In this document: positions 48,110 to 57,922 of the stretch, piece after piece | Position numbering within the stretch: position 1 is the stretch's first letter | Layout of the letters: each line of letters starts with the position of its first letter | Source: Cenococcum geophilum 1.58 | Taxonomy: Eukaryota > Ascomycota > Dothideomycetes > Gloniales > Gloniaceae | Reading direction: 5' to 3' | Length of the DNA: 64,000 nucleotides | NCBI GenBank assembly: GCA_001692895.1 | Contig: KV748214.1 | Location: 1 to 64,000 of the forward strand | Translations under genes and position numbers: made by a program | Notes under the pieces: generated by a model | Seen by the model: only the letters and a program-made list of their open reading frames with translations | Databases searched by the model: none | What the model was told of the DNA's origin: nothing

Positions 48110-50522
48110 GTAATAACCTAACTAAATATTAAAAACACGTTAACCTTATCCTATAAGCCCTATACGGAGCTAGTCTATAATTAGATATAGATAAATATAA
48201 GTTTTATAAAACGGAAGTCCTATACCTTAGACTTTTTATTTCTATAAATAGTATATAAATAGACCCAAAGAAAGTTAAAGCAATTATAAACTAGCAGAAA
48301 CCCAAGAACATTAAGGATATAAGAGCCTTTATAGGATTTACTAACTTCTACCAATAGTTTATTAATAACTTCTCCGCCCTAGTTTTACCCCTTATTACTT
48401 TAACCTAAAAAGATAAAGCTTTTATCTTTAATAAAGAATATAAGAAGGCCTTTACGTATCTAAAGGTTATATTTACTACTATACCTATACTCTAATACTT
48501 TAACCTAGAACAAATAAGTGTTATAGAAGCCGACTTATCTAATTACATTACTAGAGGTATTCTGTCTTAATATAACAAAGAAGGAGTATTATACCCTATA
48601 GTATACTTCTTAAAGCAACTAAGCCCTACTAAATGCAATTATAAAATCTATAATAAAGAATTACTAGCTATTATTAGATGCTTTAAGCAATAGCGACCTA
48701 AACTAGAAGGCGCCGGATTTCTAATTAAGGTCCTTAGCGACTATAAGAACCTACAGTACTTTACAACCACAAAATAGTTAAGTCATTATTAGGCTTACTA
48801 GTTAGAATATCTATTACGCTTCCAATTCTTAATTATATACCGCTTAGGCGTCTAAGGTTAGAAGCCTAATGCCCTAACCTAACACTTATAAGACGCGCTA
48901 GCCCTAGAAGAAGCGCGCTCTTACTAAAATTAGACCCTACTTTACCCTAAACTATTTAACCCTCCTACTAAAGATCTTATGGTATATATCCTTAAAATAA
49001 CTAATTAATTAATTAAACAGATTATAGTTAATAAATACCCAAATAACGAGTTTATCTAAAAAACACTTAAACTAATATAAGATGGCATTAGACGCTCTAG
49101 AAAGATTTCTCTAAGTAAATATAAAGCCCGCGGAAACCGCCTATATTACTAGAACCGTCTAATTATCCCTAATTATAATAAGCTTAAGCTTAAGCTCCTT
49201 AAACACGTATACGATCTACTAGTAGCCAGCCACCTAGGCTAAGGAAAAACCCTAAAACTACTCTAACGAGAATACTATTGGCCGAATATATATAATATAA
49301 CATAAAGGTATATCTCTAGCTGCTATATCTGCCGGCAAGCTAAAGCTTTATATAAGACATATAATGGCCTTCTAAAGCCACTACCTACTCTAAACCAAAG
49401 ATAAAAGGATATCTTAATTAACTTTATTATTAATCTCTCCGTAAGTAAAGGCTATATAAATATTATAGTAGTTATAGACCAACTATCCAAAATAAGACAC
49501 TTAATTACCTACCCTAATATGTCAACACCTGCTATTACCCAACTATTCCTAAATTACGTATAGAAACTCTATAAACTCCCTAAAACAATTATCTCTAATA
49601 GAGGCAGCCAATTTGTCTTTATATTTTAAGAAGAACTAACTACCCAACTCCATATTAAAGTACTATTATTTATAGTATACCACCTAGAAACGGATAGTTA
49701 AACGGAACATATAAATGCTATAATAGAGCAGTATATTCGGATATACACGTTATACTTACAAGATAACTAGATTAACTAGCTTATATTTACCAAGTTTATA
49801 GCAAATAATTCCGTTTTATAAATTATAAAGGTCTCCCCATTCCTAGCTAACTACGGCCAGTATCCATAAATGGGTTTTAAACCCTTTAGCAACGTTCCTT
49901 ACCCCGCTTATTAAGCCTTATAAGTTACAGAAGCAAACAAATTCGTAAAAAAGATAGAGGAACTATAATAGTTCCTTACTAACGAAATAATATAGGCCCA
50001 ATCTGTCTATAAAGCCGCAGCAAATAAAAAATAAACCCTAGCACTAGCTTACTAAATTGGTGACTTTGTCTAGCTAGATATAAGAAATCTAAACACAAAA
50101 CGACCTGCTAAGAAACTTAATTAGAAGAACGCTGGCCCTTATAAGGTTGAGAAGGTCGTCTCCTCTTATTTTTACTAATTAAAGCTCCCTAATACGGTTA
50201 AAATCCACCCCGTATTCTATACGTCAGTCCTCTATCCTACTGCCCCTATATTAGACGCCCTGCCTAGATAGATATAGGACCTTCTCCTACCAGTTAAAGT
50301 AGATAGTGAGAATAAGTACTTTATTAAAAGAATTAATAATATTAAGTATAACAAACGGAAACGCTAATATATATATCTTACGAAATAGAGAGGCTTTACT
50401 AAGTCCTTATAGGAACCCGTTAACTCTATAGAACTTATATAAGCCGCAGAAGACTTTCACAAACTCTATCTAGAACTACTACAGCCCTATCTCGCAGAAG
50501 CTCAAGTTTAAAGGGGGGGTAC

Positions 50523-50893
50523 TATTATGGGACACCCTTATAATACCTTATACACGTCCACCTATTTCCACCAACTTAGTAATTAGAGACTAACTACGAA
50601 ATGGTAATTTAATAGCAATCTGATGGCAATCTAACGGCAATCTATGGCATTCTGCTATATTCTGCTAAGTTCCACTAAATTCTGCTAAGTTCTGCTAGGA
50701 CCATAACTTAAACCCTATTCTGCCCTATATATGTATTAACTAAGCAACTAAGTTAAAGATATATGCCCTTTCTTCCCGTTTTCCTACCTTCTTTCCTTAC
50801 GCAACGTCTTAACCTCCTTATATAGTTTATATACATAGCTTAATAATATCTACCTTGCTATATATTATCGCCGCTTATACTCACTCCGTGACA
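50523..50893 (+). repeat. 3' LTR of Gypsy-D
   Basis: 371 bp, starts TATTATGGGACACC (TG to TA), ends CTCCGTGACA, followed by AAATT. Confidence 0.92.
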
Positions 50894-50898
50894 AAATT

Positions 50899-52845
50899 CC
50901 TCTATAGTTTCTTTCTTTTTGCGTCTTATAAGTGGATCCTTAAAGTCTTCCTACTTCTTAATCTCGTTAATAGTCCTTATTCGTGTTTTAAAGTCTTAAT
51001 TCTATAGGATTTTTAATCCTAAGCTGGCTTCTATCTTAAGCTTTACTCCTACCTTAGTCTAACTAGGCTTAGGTATTCTTATCTCGTCTTAAGAGTCCTA
51101 AATCTCACTTATTTCTTCTTAAGAATCTTATACCTATAGGAAACTCTATCCTAAGCTTATTTGTATATCTTTAAACTAAGCTATTACTCTACTCTATTGG
51201 TTATTGTCTATTATAGGTCCTTAAGCTTGCCTTATCTCGTCTTAAGAATCTTAATTATCTCTTATCTTATTTTAAGAATTTTAAGCCTTTAGCCTTTTGC
51301 CTTTATTAAGTAATGAATTAGCACTAGCAGTTGTCTGCTTACTTAATCTTTATAAAATACTCTTCCTTTTATTTTATAAAGTGATAGATGCCGTATCTAA
51401 CGGTGTTATAATGCCCGTTACTAAACCTTACTCTATAGCGGTCTTAGTTTCTACTTCTAATATAACTTCTTTAAGGTTTATACGTTCCTAATAAACTGCC
51501 CTTATTGCCTTATCGTCTGCAAATGTTTCGCCTATATTAAACTTGTTGTCTTTAATATCCAATCTACGTAATAGTTTATTAGTTCCCCTATATTTTAAGG
51601 ATTTTGGCTCTTATAGCTAATAGCTTGCGCTATACTTAGCGTCTTTATAAATTTGGTATGCGTTATTATAGCAAAACGCGAAACTTCTAATTAAACATTC
51701 TTTTGTTCCTTGTAGTACACTATTATCCCTTTATACGTGTATATCTTCCACTACTAGTCTAGTTCCCTTTATTGCATAGTAATTCTAACTATCTTTATAA
51801 TCCCTTGCGAAATAACCTTATTTCCTATAATTTATATAAGCTCTATTTTTAAACTACTAACTTTACTATAGAGTCCGCCTAAACGTCTTCTGCTGCTAAA
51901 ATCCCTGGTTTAGCCTCTACTCCTTAGTCCTATAATTACTAGATCCTTAACCTTTAGGTTTTTATAGTTTCTTACTCTATCTCTTATGGGCTTCTCTAAT
52001 ACTACTTAGGTCTATTAGTTCTGCGCTATACTATAGTTTCTAACTTAGCTTTAGTCGTTGCGTACTTTACGCCTTATATAACTATAGAACTCTATCCTAG
52101 CCTCTCTTNGCCTATTCCCTTTAATAGATCTAATTATTAATCTTAATTGCTTAATCTATTAACTCCTATAGGGTATCCGCATCTTCTATTAGGATAATTA
52201 TATCCTAGACTTTAGCCTTAAGTCCTTGCTTATACTATGGCATAAGCGCCTTATTATTTTACTTAACTTGCGTAGCTAGCGTCTAGAACTGCGTTATATA
52301 CTTAATTACTAAGGTTCGTTACGTAATATCTTGGAGTTTTCTTTTTACTATAGTTACTACCTTAGGGTCTTTAAATATTTGTGTAAGTCGCTCCGTAAAC
52401 CCTTCCTAGCTTAAGAATATAAATCGTACCTCTTAATTAGTGGTTGTTATTCTATTTGCCTATATTTCCGTAAGGCAAAACCTAAACTACCCAAGTGCTC
52501 TTCTTAATAGGAATAGTCCCGCATAGGCTATTTGATCTATAGGTATTAGTAGCTTTACCCCTTCTTATATAACTTTAAAGTACATTTATATAAGAAACCC
52601 CTTAAGCTTTAATCTCTCTCCTAAGTATCTCTTAATTAATAGTAACTTAATCTTTACTACTCTAATTCTATTAACCCTTTCCTCTAACGCCGCATTATTA
52701 GTCATTAATTAGTTAACTATCTCTTATAGTTATCCGACCGTTATAGGTTGCTATAAATTAGTATCTGCTATACTGGTATCTCCTGACCTTAAAGTAGTTG
52801 CCGCCGTTAATAGCGTTATAGTGGCTGCTTTTAGTAGCATATTGT
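50899..52845 (-). pseudogene. Gag and gag-distal region of Gypsy-B
   Basis: On the minus strand the gag start (inverse of ATGCTACTAAAAGCAGCC) lies at about 52842. The frame continues leftward with RIP stops through the zinc-knuckle region near 51820. The Ser-Asp repeat is at about 51080-51290 (plus-strand CTTATCTCGTCTTAAGAGTC and variants). The 64-codon plus-strand frame at 51297-51491 is an antisense shadow. Confidence 0.75.
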
Positions 52846-52885
52846 TTGACTTTCTATATTTAATACCGTAACTAGGTAGTAATTA

Positions 52886-53308
52886 TATAACGGAACCTTA
52901 TAGCAAGTACTACAATAGGCTTATTATTAGGCTAGGTATATAGGTAATATAAATTAAAGTTAATAATGTAATAATAACTAGNGGAGTGGTTGCCTAATAG
53001 ATTAACTCTAATTATATTCTAAGAATTACTATAAGGAAGAAACTATCTAGGTAGGGATTAAGGGTCCTTAAATACACAACTGTACTCCTATAAAATCCTC
53101 CTTATACGTAATATACGTGTTATATATAAAGTACGTAGGTTCCCTCCGTTCCTCTTATTTAATACATAGCATATTATGTAACCTTAGTTACTATTCCTCA
53201 TTATATAGTTCTACTGGTTCCATTCTAGACTATGCCTAAATTAACTAACTAGCTTCTACCGACTCTTCCCCAAGTAGTTATAATATTGTACTTAAAGCGT
53301 CCGTAATA
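52886..53308 (-). repeat. 5' LTR of Gypsy-B
   Basis: 423 bp, plus-strand start TATAACGG (TG changed to TA) and end CGTCCGTAATA, then GCACT. One ambiguous base at 52982. Confidence 0.92.
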
Positions 53309-53313
53309 GCACT

Positions 53314-53562
53314 GGTAGAAACTAGTAGATTGCGGCTAATAGATATTAGTAGATTATAATAGATAGTTGTAGATAGTTATAGACAGTTTTACACAGTTCT
53401 AAATAGTTGCCGTTATGTAACTAGAGGATCGTATAGAACGTTAAGCAGCGCCGCCCTTTATCTCCTTTCCTTTTTCTAGCTTTAAATCCTTGTTTATAGA
53501 CTACCAATTATATAGGCTTGCGCGTCCCTCTTACTATACTTATGCCTTAATTAACTAAGTCA
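53314..53562 (+). repeat. Remainder of the 3' LTR of Gypsy-E
   Basis: 249 bp continuing exactly from 22996 after the GCACT duplication (53309-53313); highly similar to 17314-17562. Confidence 0.88.
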
Positions 53563-54932
53563 CTGCTATTAAGTATAAGACTAAATAGTACTATAGATTT
53601 TATAACCTCTTAATATATATATATTAGGAAGGCCGCTAAAAGGTTAAAGTCCTTTAGTTATTATAGGCCTCCAAGTTCTAATTACTCTATAGCTTTACTA
53701 TTAGTTTAAGAAAATAGCTTAGTAATTAGGGGTAATATATTACTAGGTTCCGAAAGTATATTAGGGATATCTTATTTAGGTATATTTAGACCCTTATTAG
53801 TAATAAACTAAATACTAACTAGAATATTAATGGAAACTAATAGGGCTTATACCGCCTAAAACCTAGTGCGTAAAGCAATAAGTACTTAAGTATTCTATAC
53901 CTAGAGCTTATTCTATAATATAGGGAGTAAGATATCTATTATTTATTTTCCTTCTCCTATTTTAAAGCCTTTAGTATAGTCTAGCCGTTATAACAGTCTA
54001 TTAGTAAGGTTACTTTCCCCTAGCTTATATTTAATCTTAAAATTAAATTATATAAGCTCCTCCACCTATTTAGCCTATTAAGGTGTAAGCTTCTTTATAA
54101 TTATAAAGTAGCGTAGATTATAATAATCTAAGAGTATACAAGTAGTATAGCTCGCGTGCTTAAGATAGTATTGCTACTATTTAAAGCAGTTAACTATAGC
54201 CAGCAGTTCCTTATTATGGGTATAATACCTAACTTTAAGCCCTTAGAATTTTCTGCTATAAAATACTATTAGTTTTTAGTAGAGCTAGGTAGCATTTAAA
54301 TACGTATTAGGTTATAATAGGATACTAATAAGGGCAAATTTTAATATATTAGTAATTATTATTAATAGCTAATCTAGGTTAAAATGTCGTAGTAATAAAG
54401 CTTTTATAAACTTTATATATAGTTTTTAAAAGGCCTCCTAAACCTTTCTAGGCTATAACTATAGTTTATACTATTTAGTTAGTCCCTTTTTAGTTTTCTT
54501 CCTTCCCATTTTTAAGCTTTTGCCTCTTAAGCTAGGTCTTAGAAAGCTTCTATAATATAATTAAATTGGTATTAAATAACGTCTAAGTAGTTATAGATAA
54601 AGCGTTTATAGAAATTATTAAAGCCTAGATATACTTAAATATCTTAATAGCTCTCTAGCTCTAGCTACTCTTAAATTATCTATACCTATACTCGGTCTAT
54701 AACTACACCTATAGGCATTATAATATAACCTAGAAACTCGACCTGCTTAGTATTAAAGATATACTTTAATGCCTTAGCGTAGAGGCCCTAATTGTTTAAA
54801 CATTCTAGTACTTCGCGGACGTATTACTTATACTAATCCATATCTTCTAAGTAGATTAAAATATTATCTAAATAATTAACGTATATACGGTTAACTAGTC
54901 CTCCTAAGGCTCTATAAATATATAATTAGAAT

Positions 54933-55164
54933 TGTCGGTATCACCTGGGGGGGTACTGCAATTGCAATATAAGGTAACTGGTTCTTGGTTTATTCGTGTT
55001 CTTTCCGTCATCTACTAAAAGAGAAAGAAAGGGGTAGTAAAGGTCGGGCTATCTATCGGGCCGTAGGTAGTTAGGTGACCTACGCTACGCCATACAGCCC
55101 CTGCCGCATACGCTCCACGCCATTTATCTAGTAACGATATTTATAATCTCTACTTATATAGACA
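54933..55164 (-). repeat. Left LTR of the small element (3' in gag sense)
   Basis: 232 bp; preceded by AGAAT. Confidence 0.93.
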
Positions 55165-55250
55165 CTGGCGGCATTTATAAAAAGAAAAGAAGGTAAGAAA
55201 GTATAAAGGAGAAGTATATAGGTTAACAGGTGCTCGGGGCAGTAATCGCG

Positions 55251-55362
55251 GATGTTTCGGTATTGCGAATATTACGGATATTGCAGACGTTGCGGATATC
55301 ATTACGGATATTGCGGATATCGCTACGGATATTGCGGATATTGCGGATATCGTAAAAATTGC
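55251..55362. repeat. 9-bp tandem repeat (CGGATATTG)
   Basis: About a dozen imperfect units of CGGATATTG or CGGATATCG; on the minus strand it would read as Asn-Ile-Arg repeats. Confidence 0.8.
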
Positions 55363-55630
55363 GGAAGGTGTTATAGGAGTATCCCATAACAGAGCGTAGT
55401 TGAAGTTAGAACCGAAGGTATGGCGGCTTTAGAAGGTATAAAAGTTGTCGCAGACCATAGGGGAAAATAGGTGGAAGGGTTAACAACCAAGTATTATATA
55501 ACGTTGTTCCTCCTCCTCCTGGGTCTGGTTGCTGTTGTCGGGTAAATTGCAATAGGGTATGCTGTTGTCGGCCAGGTTGCCGAGGGTCGTACTGCTGCTA
55601 CTAGGCAGGCTGCTGAAAGTTATACTGTTG

Positions 55631-56347
55631 CTAGGCAGGTTGCTGGGGTACAAGTGCAACAGGTGTTTGAGGGTAGTACTGCTGTTGAGTAGCAGTCAGT
55701 GCAGCTTGCTGGGGTATAGATGCAACAGGTGGTTGAGGTGTCACAGGGGTATTCGTAGAGGGAGCTGTGACGTTCGCAGAGGGAGCCGTAACGTTTGTAG
55801 GCGGAGCCGTAACGTTTGTAGGCGAAGCCGTGACGTTGGTAGACGGAGCCGTAACGTTTGTAGGCAAGGGAAGCTCGGCCGTAGGAAGGTCATTTAAGAC
55901 GGCTGAGGCTGGGGTGGCAGACGACACCAGAGTTAATGGACGTAATTTAAGACGGCGGTTAATGACATATGAATTAAAAGGTCCTTCAGTACTAATAAAT
56001 AGTCTAATTTCTGCATCTGACCATTCCGTACGGTCGTTCTCGTGGGCGACGTTGTATAGTGCTTGTGGTATTAATTTGCTCTTCTTATTAAAGACCTATA
56101 CTCTATTACGTTAGAGTAGTTGTTTAAGTTCCATAATTGCGGACCTATAAGCGTCCTTAAATATCTGTACCTCAAAATTGTCAAAGTCCTCTTGGTATAA
56201 TTCCCATAGGCTTTTATCCTTAAAATTGTATTTAGTATACTCATTAATTTTAAAGTTAATGTAGTTAGTGATATCTTCTGCAGTAGTCTCGTTGGTTAGG
56301 GTGATCCCGTTGCCCCAGCGCGGACGTTGGGTTCCTGCGTCGGACAT
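55631..56347 (-). pseudogene. Gag-like ORF of the small LTR element
   Basis: The ATG at 56347 starts a 78-codon open frame (MSDAGTQRPRWGNG..., then an acidic helix-rich part) ending at a TAA at 56113-56111. The same frame reopens after two RIP-type stops and runs to 55631. The second half has five near-copies of a 7-residue TNVTAPS-like repeat followed by a Pro/Gln-rich tail, a composition common downstream of gag. No zinc knuckle is seen. The identification as gag rests on position and composition. Confidence 0.55.
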
Positions 56348-56442
56348 AATAACTGGTGTAGATCGTGGTGTAGGTAGGGGTGCTGCTGACGCTGCTGGGT
56401 TGTAGGGTGTACTGGCGCTCAGTAAAGAGGTCGTACTGGGTA

Positions 56443-56633
56443 TTGATTTTGCGTGGTGGACGCGAACCGAACGAAGCCTTAGTAGGAGTCGGTTCTTTGA
56501 GTTCCCAGGGCCTTGGTAGGAAGGGTTCTCCTTATTAAGTGGTTGATTTGCGTGATGGACGCGAACCGAACGAAGCCTTGGTAGGAGTCGGTTCTTTGAG
56601 TTCCCAGGGCCTATACAGGAAGGGTTCTCCTTA
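56443..56633. repeat. About 100-bp tandem duplication in the small LTR element
   Basis: Two copies starting TTGATTT(T)GCGTG at 56443 and 56543, each containing CGCGAACCGAACGAAGCCTT and GGTTCTTTGAGTTCCCAGGG; nearly identical. Confidence 0.85.
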
Positions 56634-56730
56634 GCAAACGCGACGAGATTAACGGGCCTTAGTAGGAGCGATCGCGTGTTGTCTCTCTTCGTAATAACAC
56701 CGGATTCTGATCTGTAATATCACTAATTAG

Positions 56731-56962
56731 TGTCGGTATCACCCGGGGGGGTACTGCAATTGCAATATAAGGTAACTGGTTCTTGGTTTATTCGTGTTCT
56801 TTCCGTCGTCTACCAAAAGAGAAAGAAAGGGGTAGTAAAGGTCGGGCTATCTATCGGGCCGTAGGTAGTCAGGTGGCCTACGCTACGCCATACGGCCCCT
56901 GCCGCATACGCTCCACGCCATTTATCTAGTAACGATATTTATAATCTCTACTCGTACAGACA
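56731..56962 (-). repeat. Right LTR of the small element (5' in gag sense)
   Basis: 232 bp; followed by AGAAT at 56963-56967. Confidence 0.93.
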
Positions 56963-57603
56963 AGAATATTATAGGCGCATTAGCTAGCCTAAAAGGCATT
57001 ACTAAATACTTAAAGTGGCTATATTAGGTCTTAAAAGCGGTTTTTTACTTATCCCCTTTTTTAATATGGAGCCTATAATAGGTGTCTTATAGATCTAGCT
57101 TTGTAAAGATCTTCGCCCTAAATAGTTAATCTAGTATTTTACTAACTAGTAGTAGTAGGTAACGGTTTTTAATTATAATCTTATTAAGACCGCGATAATC
57201 TATATATAGCCTTATAGTTCTATTTAGTTTTAGAATAAAAAGAATCGGCGCACCTACTAGTAGCTTATTAGGCTAGATCTACCCCTTTTTTAGTAACTTG
57301 TTAAAATACTTTTATAAGATCCCAAGCTCTTTATAAAAGAGGTTATAGATAAAAAGTTTTAATGGTTATTTACCTTTTTTAAAATTAATTATATAATCGT
57401 ATTCCAAGTTCTATAGTAAGACTTTAGTTTATCTACCTAAAAATACCCTTAGTAAGCCCTTTAGGCCTAATAGAATATTTAACAAATTAGGGTCGCGTTT
57501 ATCCTCTATATTATTATTAGGTAGGTTTTAAAGCTCCCTTAAAATGCTTATGGGCAGCATCGCGCGCTATAGTAGTTACTTATATATAGTTGCCACTATA
57601 TAT

Positions 57604-57909
57604 AATAATAATAATAATTCATTGCTTAACGTCCGATTTGGATCCCTATTGGGCCCACGCGGACTACTCCTTATTTACATATGGGGAGAAAACTCTATTT
57701 AAGAAAAATGAGAAAACCCCGTGATCCATCTCCCCGCCTTTTAGAACTCGCCTACTTAGCGCCTACGAGTTGCCTATGGTGCTCTACTACCTTACTGTTT
57801 GACCTCCTTAGGAACTACTGCTGCCGTAACAAGCCTACGGACGCGCTAGTATTATAAACTATTACTCTACTACTATAGAGTTACTAGGGGGCACCTGCTG
57901 CTCGCCCCC
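57604..57909 (-). mobile_element. LINE-C: 306-bp truncated 3' end of a LINE-B-family element
   Basis: It is flanked by the 13-bp duplication TGCCACTATATAT (57591-57603; 57910-57922). It starts with the inverse tail (AAT)n and ATTCATTGCTTAACGTCC, then 3' UTR sequence matching 47805-48070 of LINE-B. A classic 5' truncation. Confidence 0.92.
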
Positions 57910-57922
57910 TGCCACTATATAT

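Larger units (their letters stand above)
42180..50505 (+). pseudogene. Pol of Gypsy-D, interrupted by LINE-B within RT
   Basis: Protease and linker come first, then RT from about 43020. The active-site box reads AYINNILIYS at about 43600-43621 (YIDD to YINN) and is followed at once by LINE-B. RT resumes at 48117, with RNase H at about 48500-48950 ([18 protein letters not shown]) and integrase at about 49180-50050. A chromodomain-like end is at about 50310-50420 (YLTK.RGF...EPVNSIEL). All interruptions are RIP-type. Its chromodomain differs from those of Gypsy-A and Gypsy-E. Confidence 0.83.
40459..50893 (+). mobile_element. Gypsy-D: chromovirus interrupted by LINE-B
   Basis: Two 371-bp LTRs (40459-40829; 50523-50893) are flanked by perfect AAATT duplications (40454-40458; 50894-50898) inside Gypsy-B. 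Without LINE-B and its duplication it is about 5.95 kb, a different family from A/B/C by LTR and gag sequence. A polypurine tract lies at about 50507-50520. Confidence 0.93.
22997..53308 (-). mobile_element. Gypsy-B: minus-strand chromovirus of the Gypsy-A family, split by nested insertions
   Basis: The LTRs are 22997-23410 (3' in element sense) and 52886-53308 (5'), flanked by perfect GCACT duplications (22992-22996; 53309-53313). Sequence belonging to it: 23411-27680 (antisense-ORF region and pol), 39731-40458 (between gag and pol) and 50899-52885 (gag and leader). Gypsy-C and Gypsy-D account for the rest of the 30.3-kb span. It is heavily RIPped. Confidence 0.9.
17297..53562 (+). mobile_element. 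Gypsy-E: chromovirus split by a 30-kb nested insertion
   Basis: The 5' LTR is 17297-17562 (266 bp). The coding part runs to about 22960. The 3' LTR begins at 22980 after a purine tract, is broken after 17 bp by Gypsy-B, and resumes at 53314-53562. The two pieces total 266 bp, exactly the 5' LTR length. The putative target duplications CCGCT (17292-17296) and CTGCT (53563-53567) differ by one C-to-T change. The element proper is therefore about 5.9 kb. It is RIPped like its neighbours. Confidence 0.88.
54933..56962 (-). mobile_element. Small gag-only LTR retrotransposon, 2,030 bp
   Basis: Two 232-bp LTRs (54933-55164; 56731-56962; TGTCGGTATCACC...AGACA) nearly identical in sequence are flanked by perfect AGAAT duplications (54928-54932; 56963-56967). 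The interior lacks protease, RT and integrase motifs and holds only a gag-like frame on the minus strand plus tandem repeats. Little RIP is visible, so it is among the youngest insertions. It is a LARD/TRIM-like non-autonomous element dependent on a partner. Confidence 0.92.

Noticed and set aside
51297-51491. 64-codon plus-strand ORF
   Set aside because: Opposite strand of the Gypsy-B gag region; not conserved as an open frame in Gypsy-A or -C.
55559-56114. Two plus-strand ORFs of 112 and 115 codons in the small LTR element
   Set aside because: They are shadows of the repeat-rich minus-strand gag-like frame.
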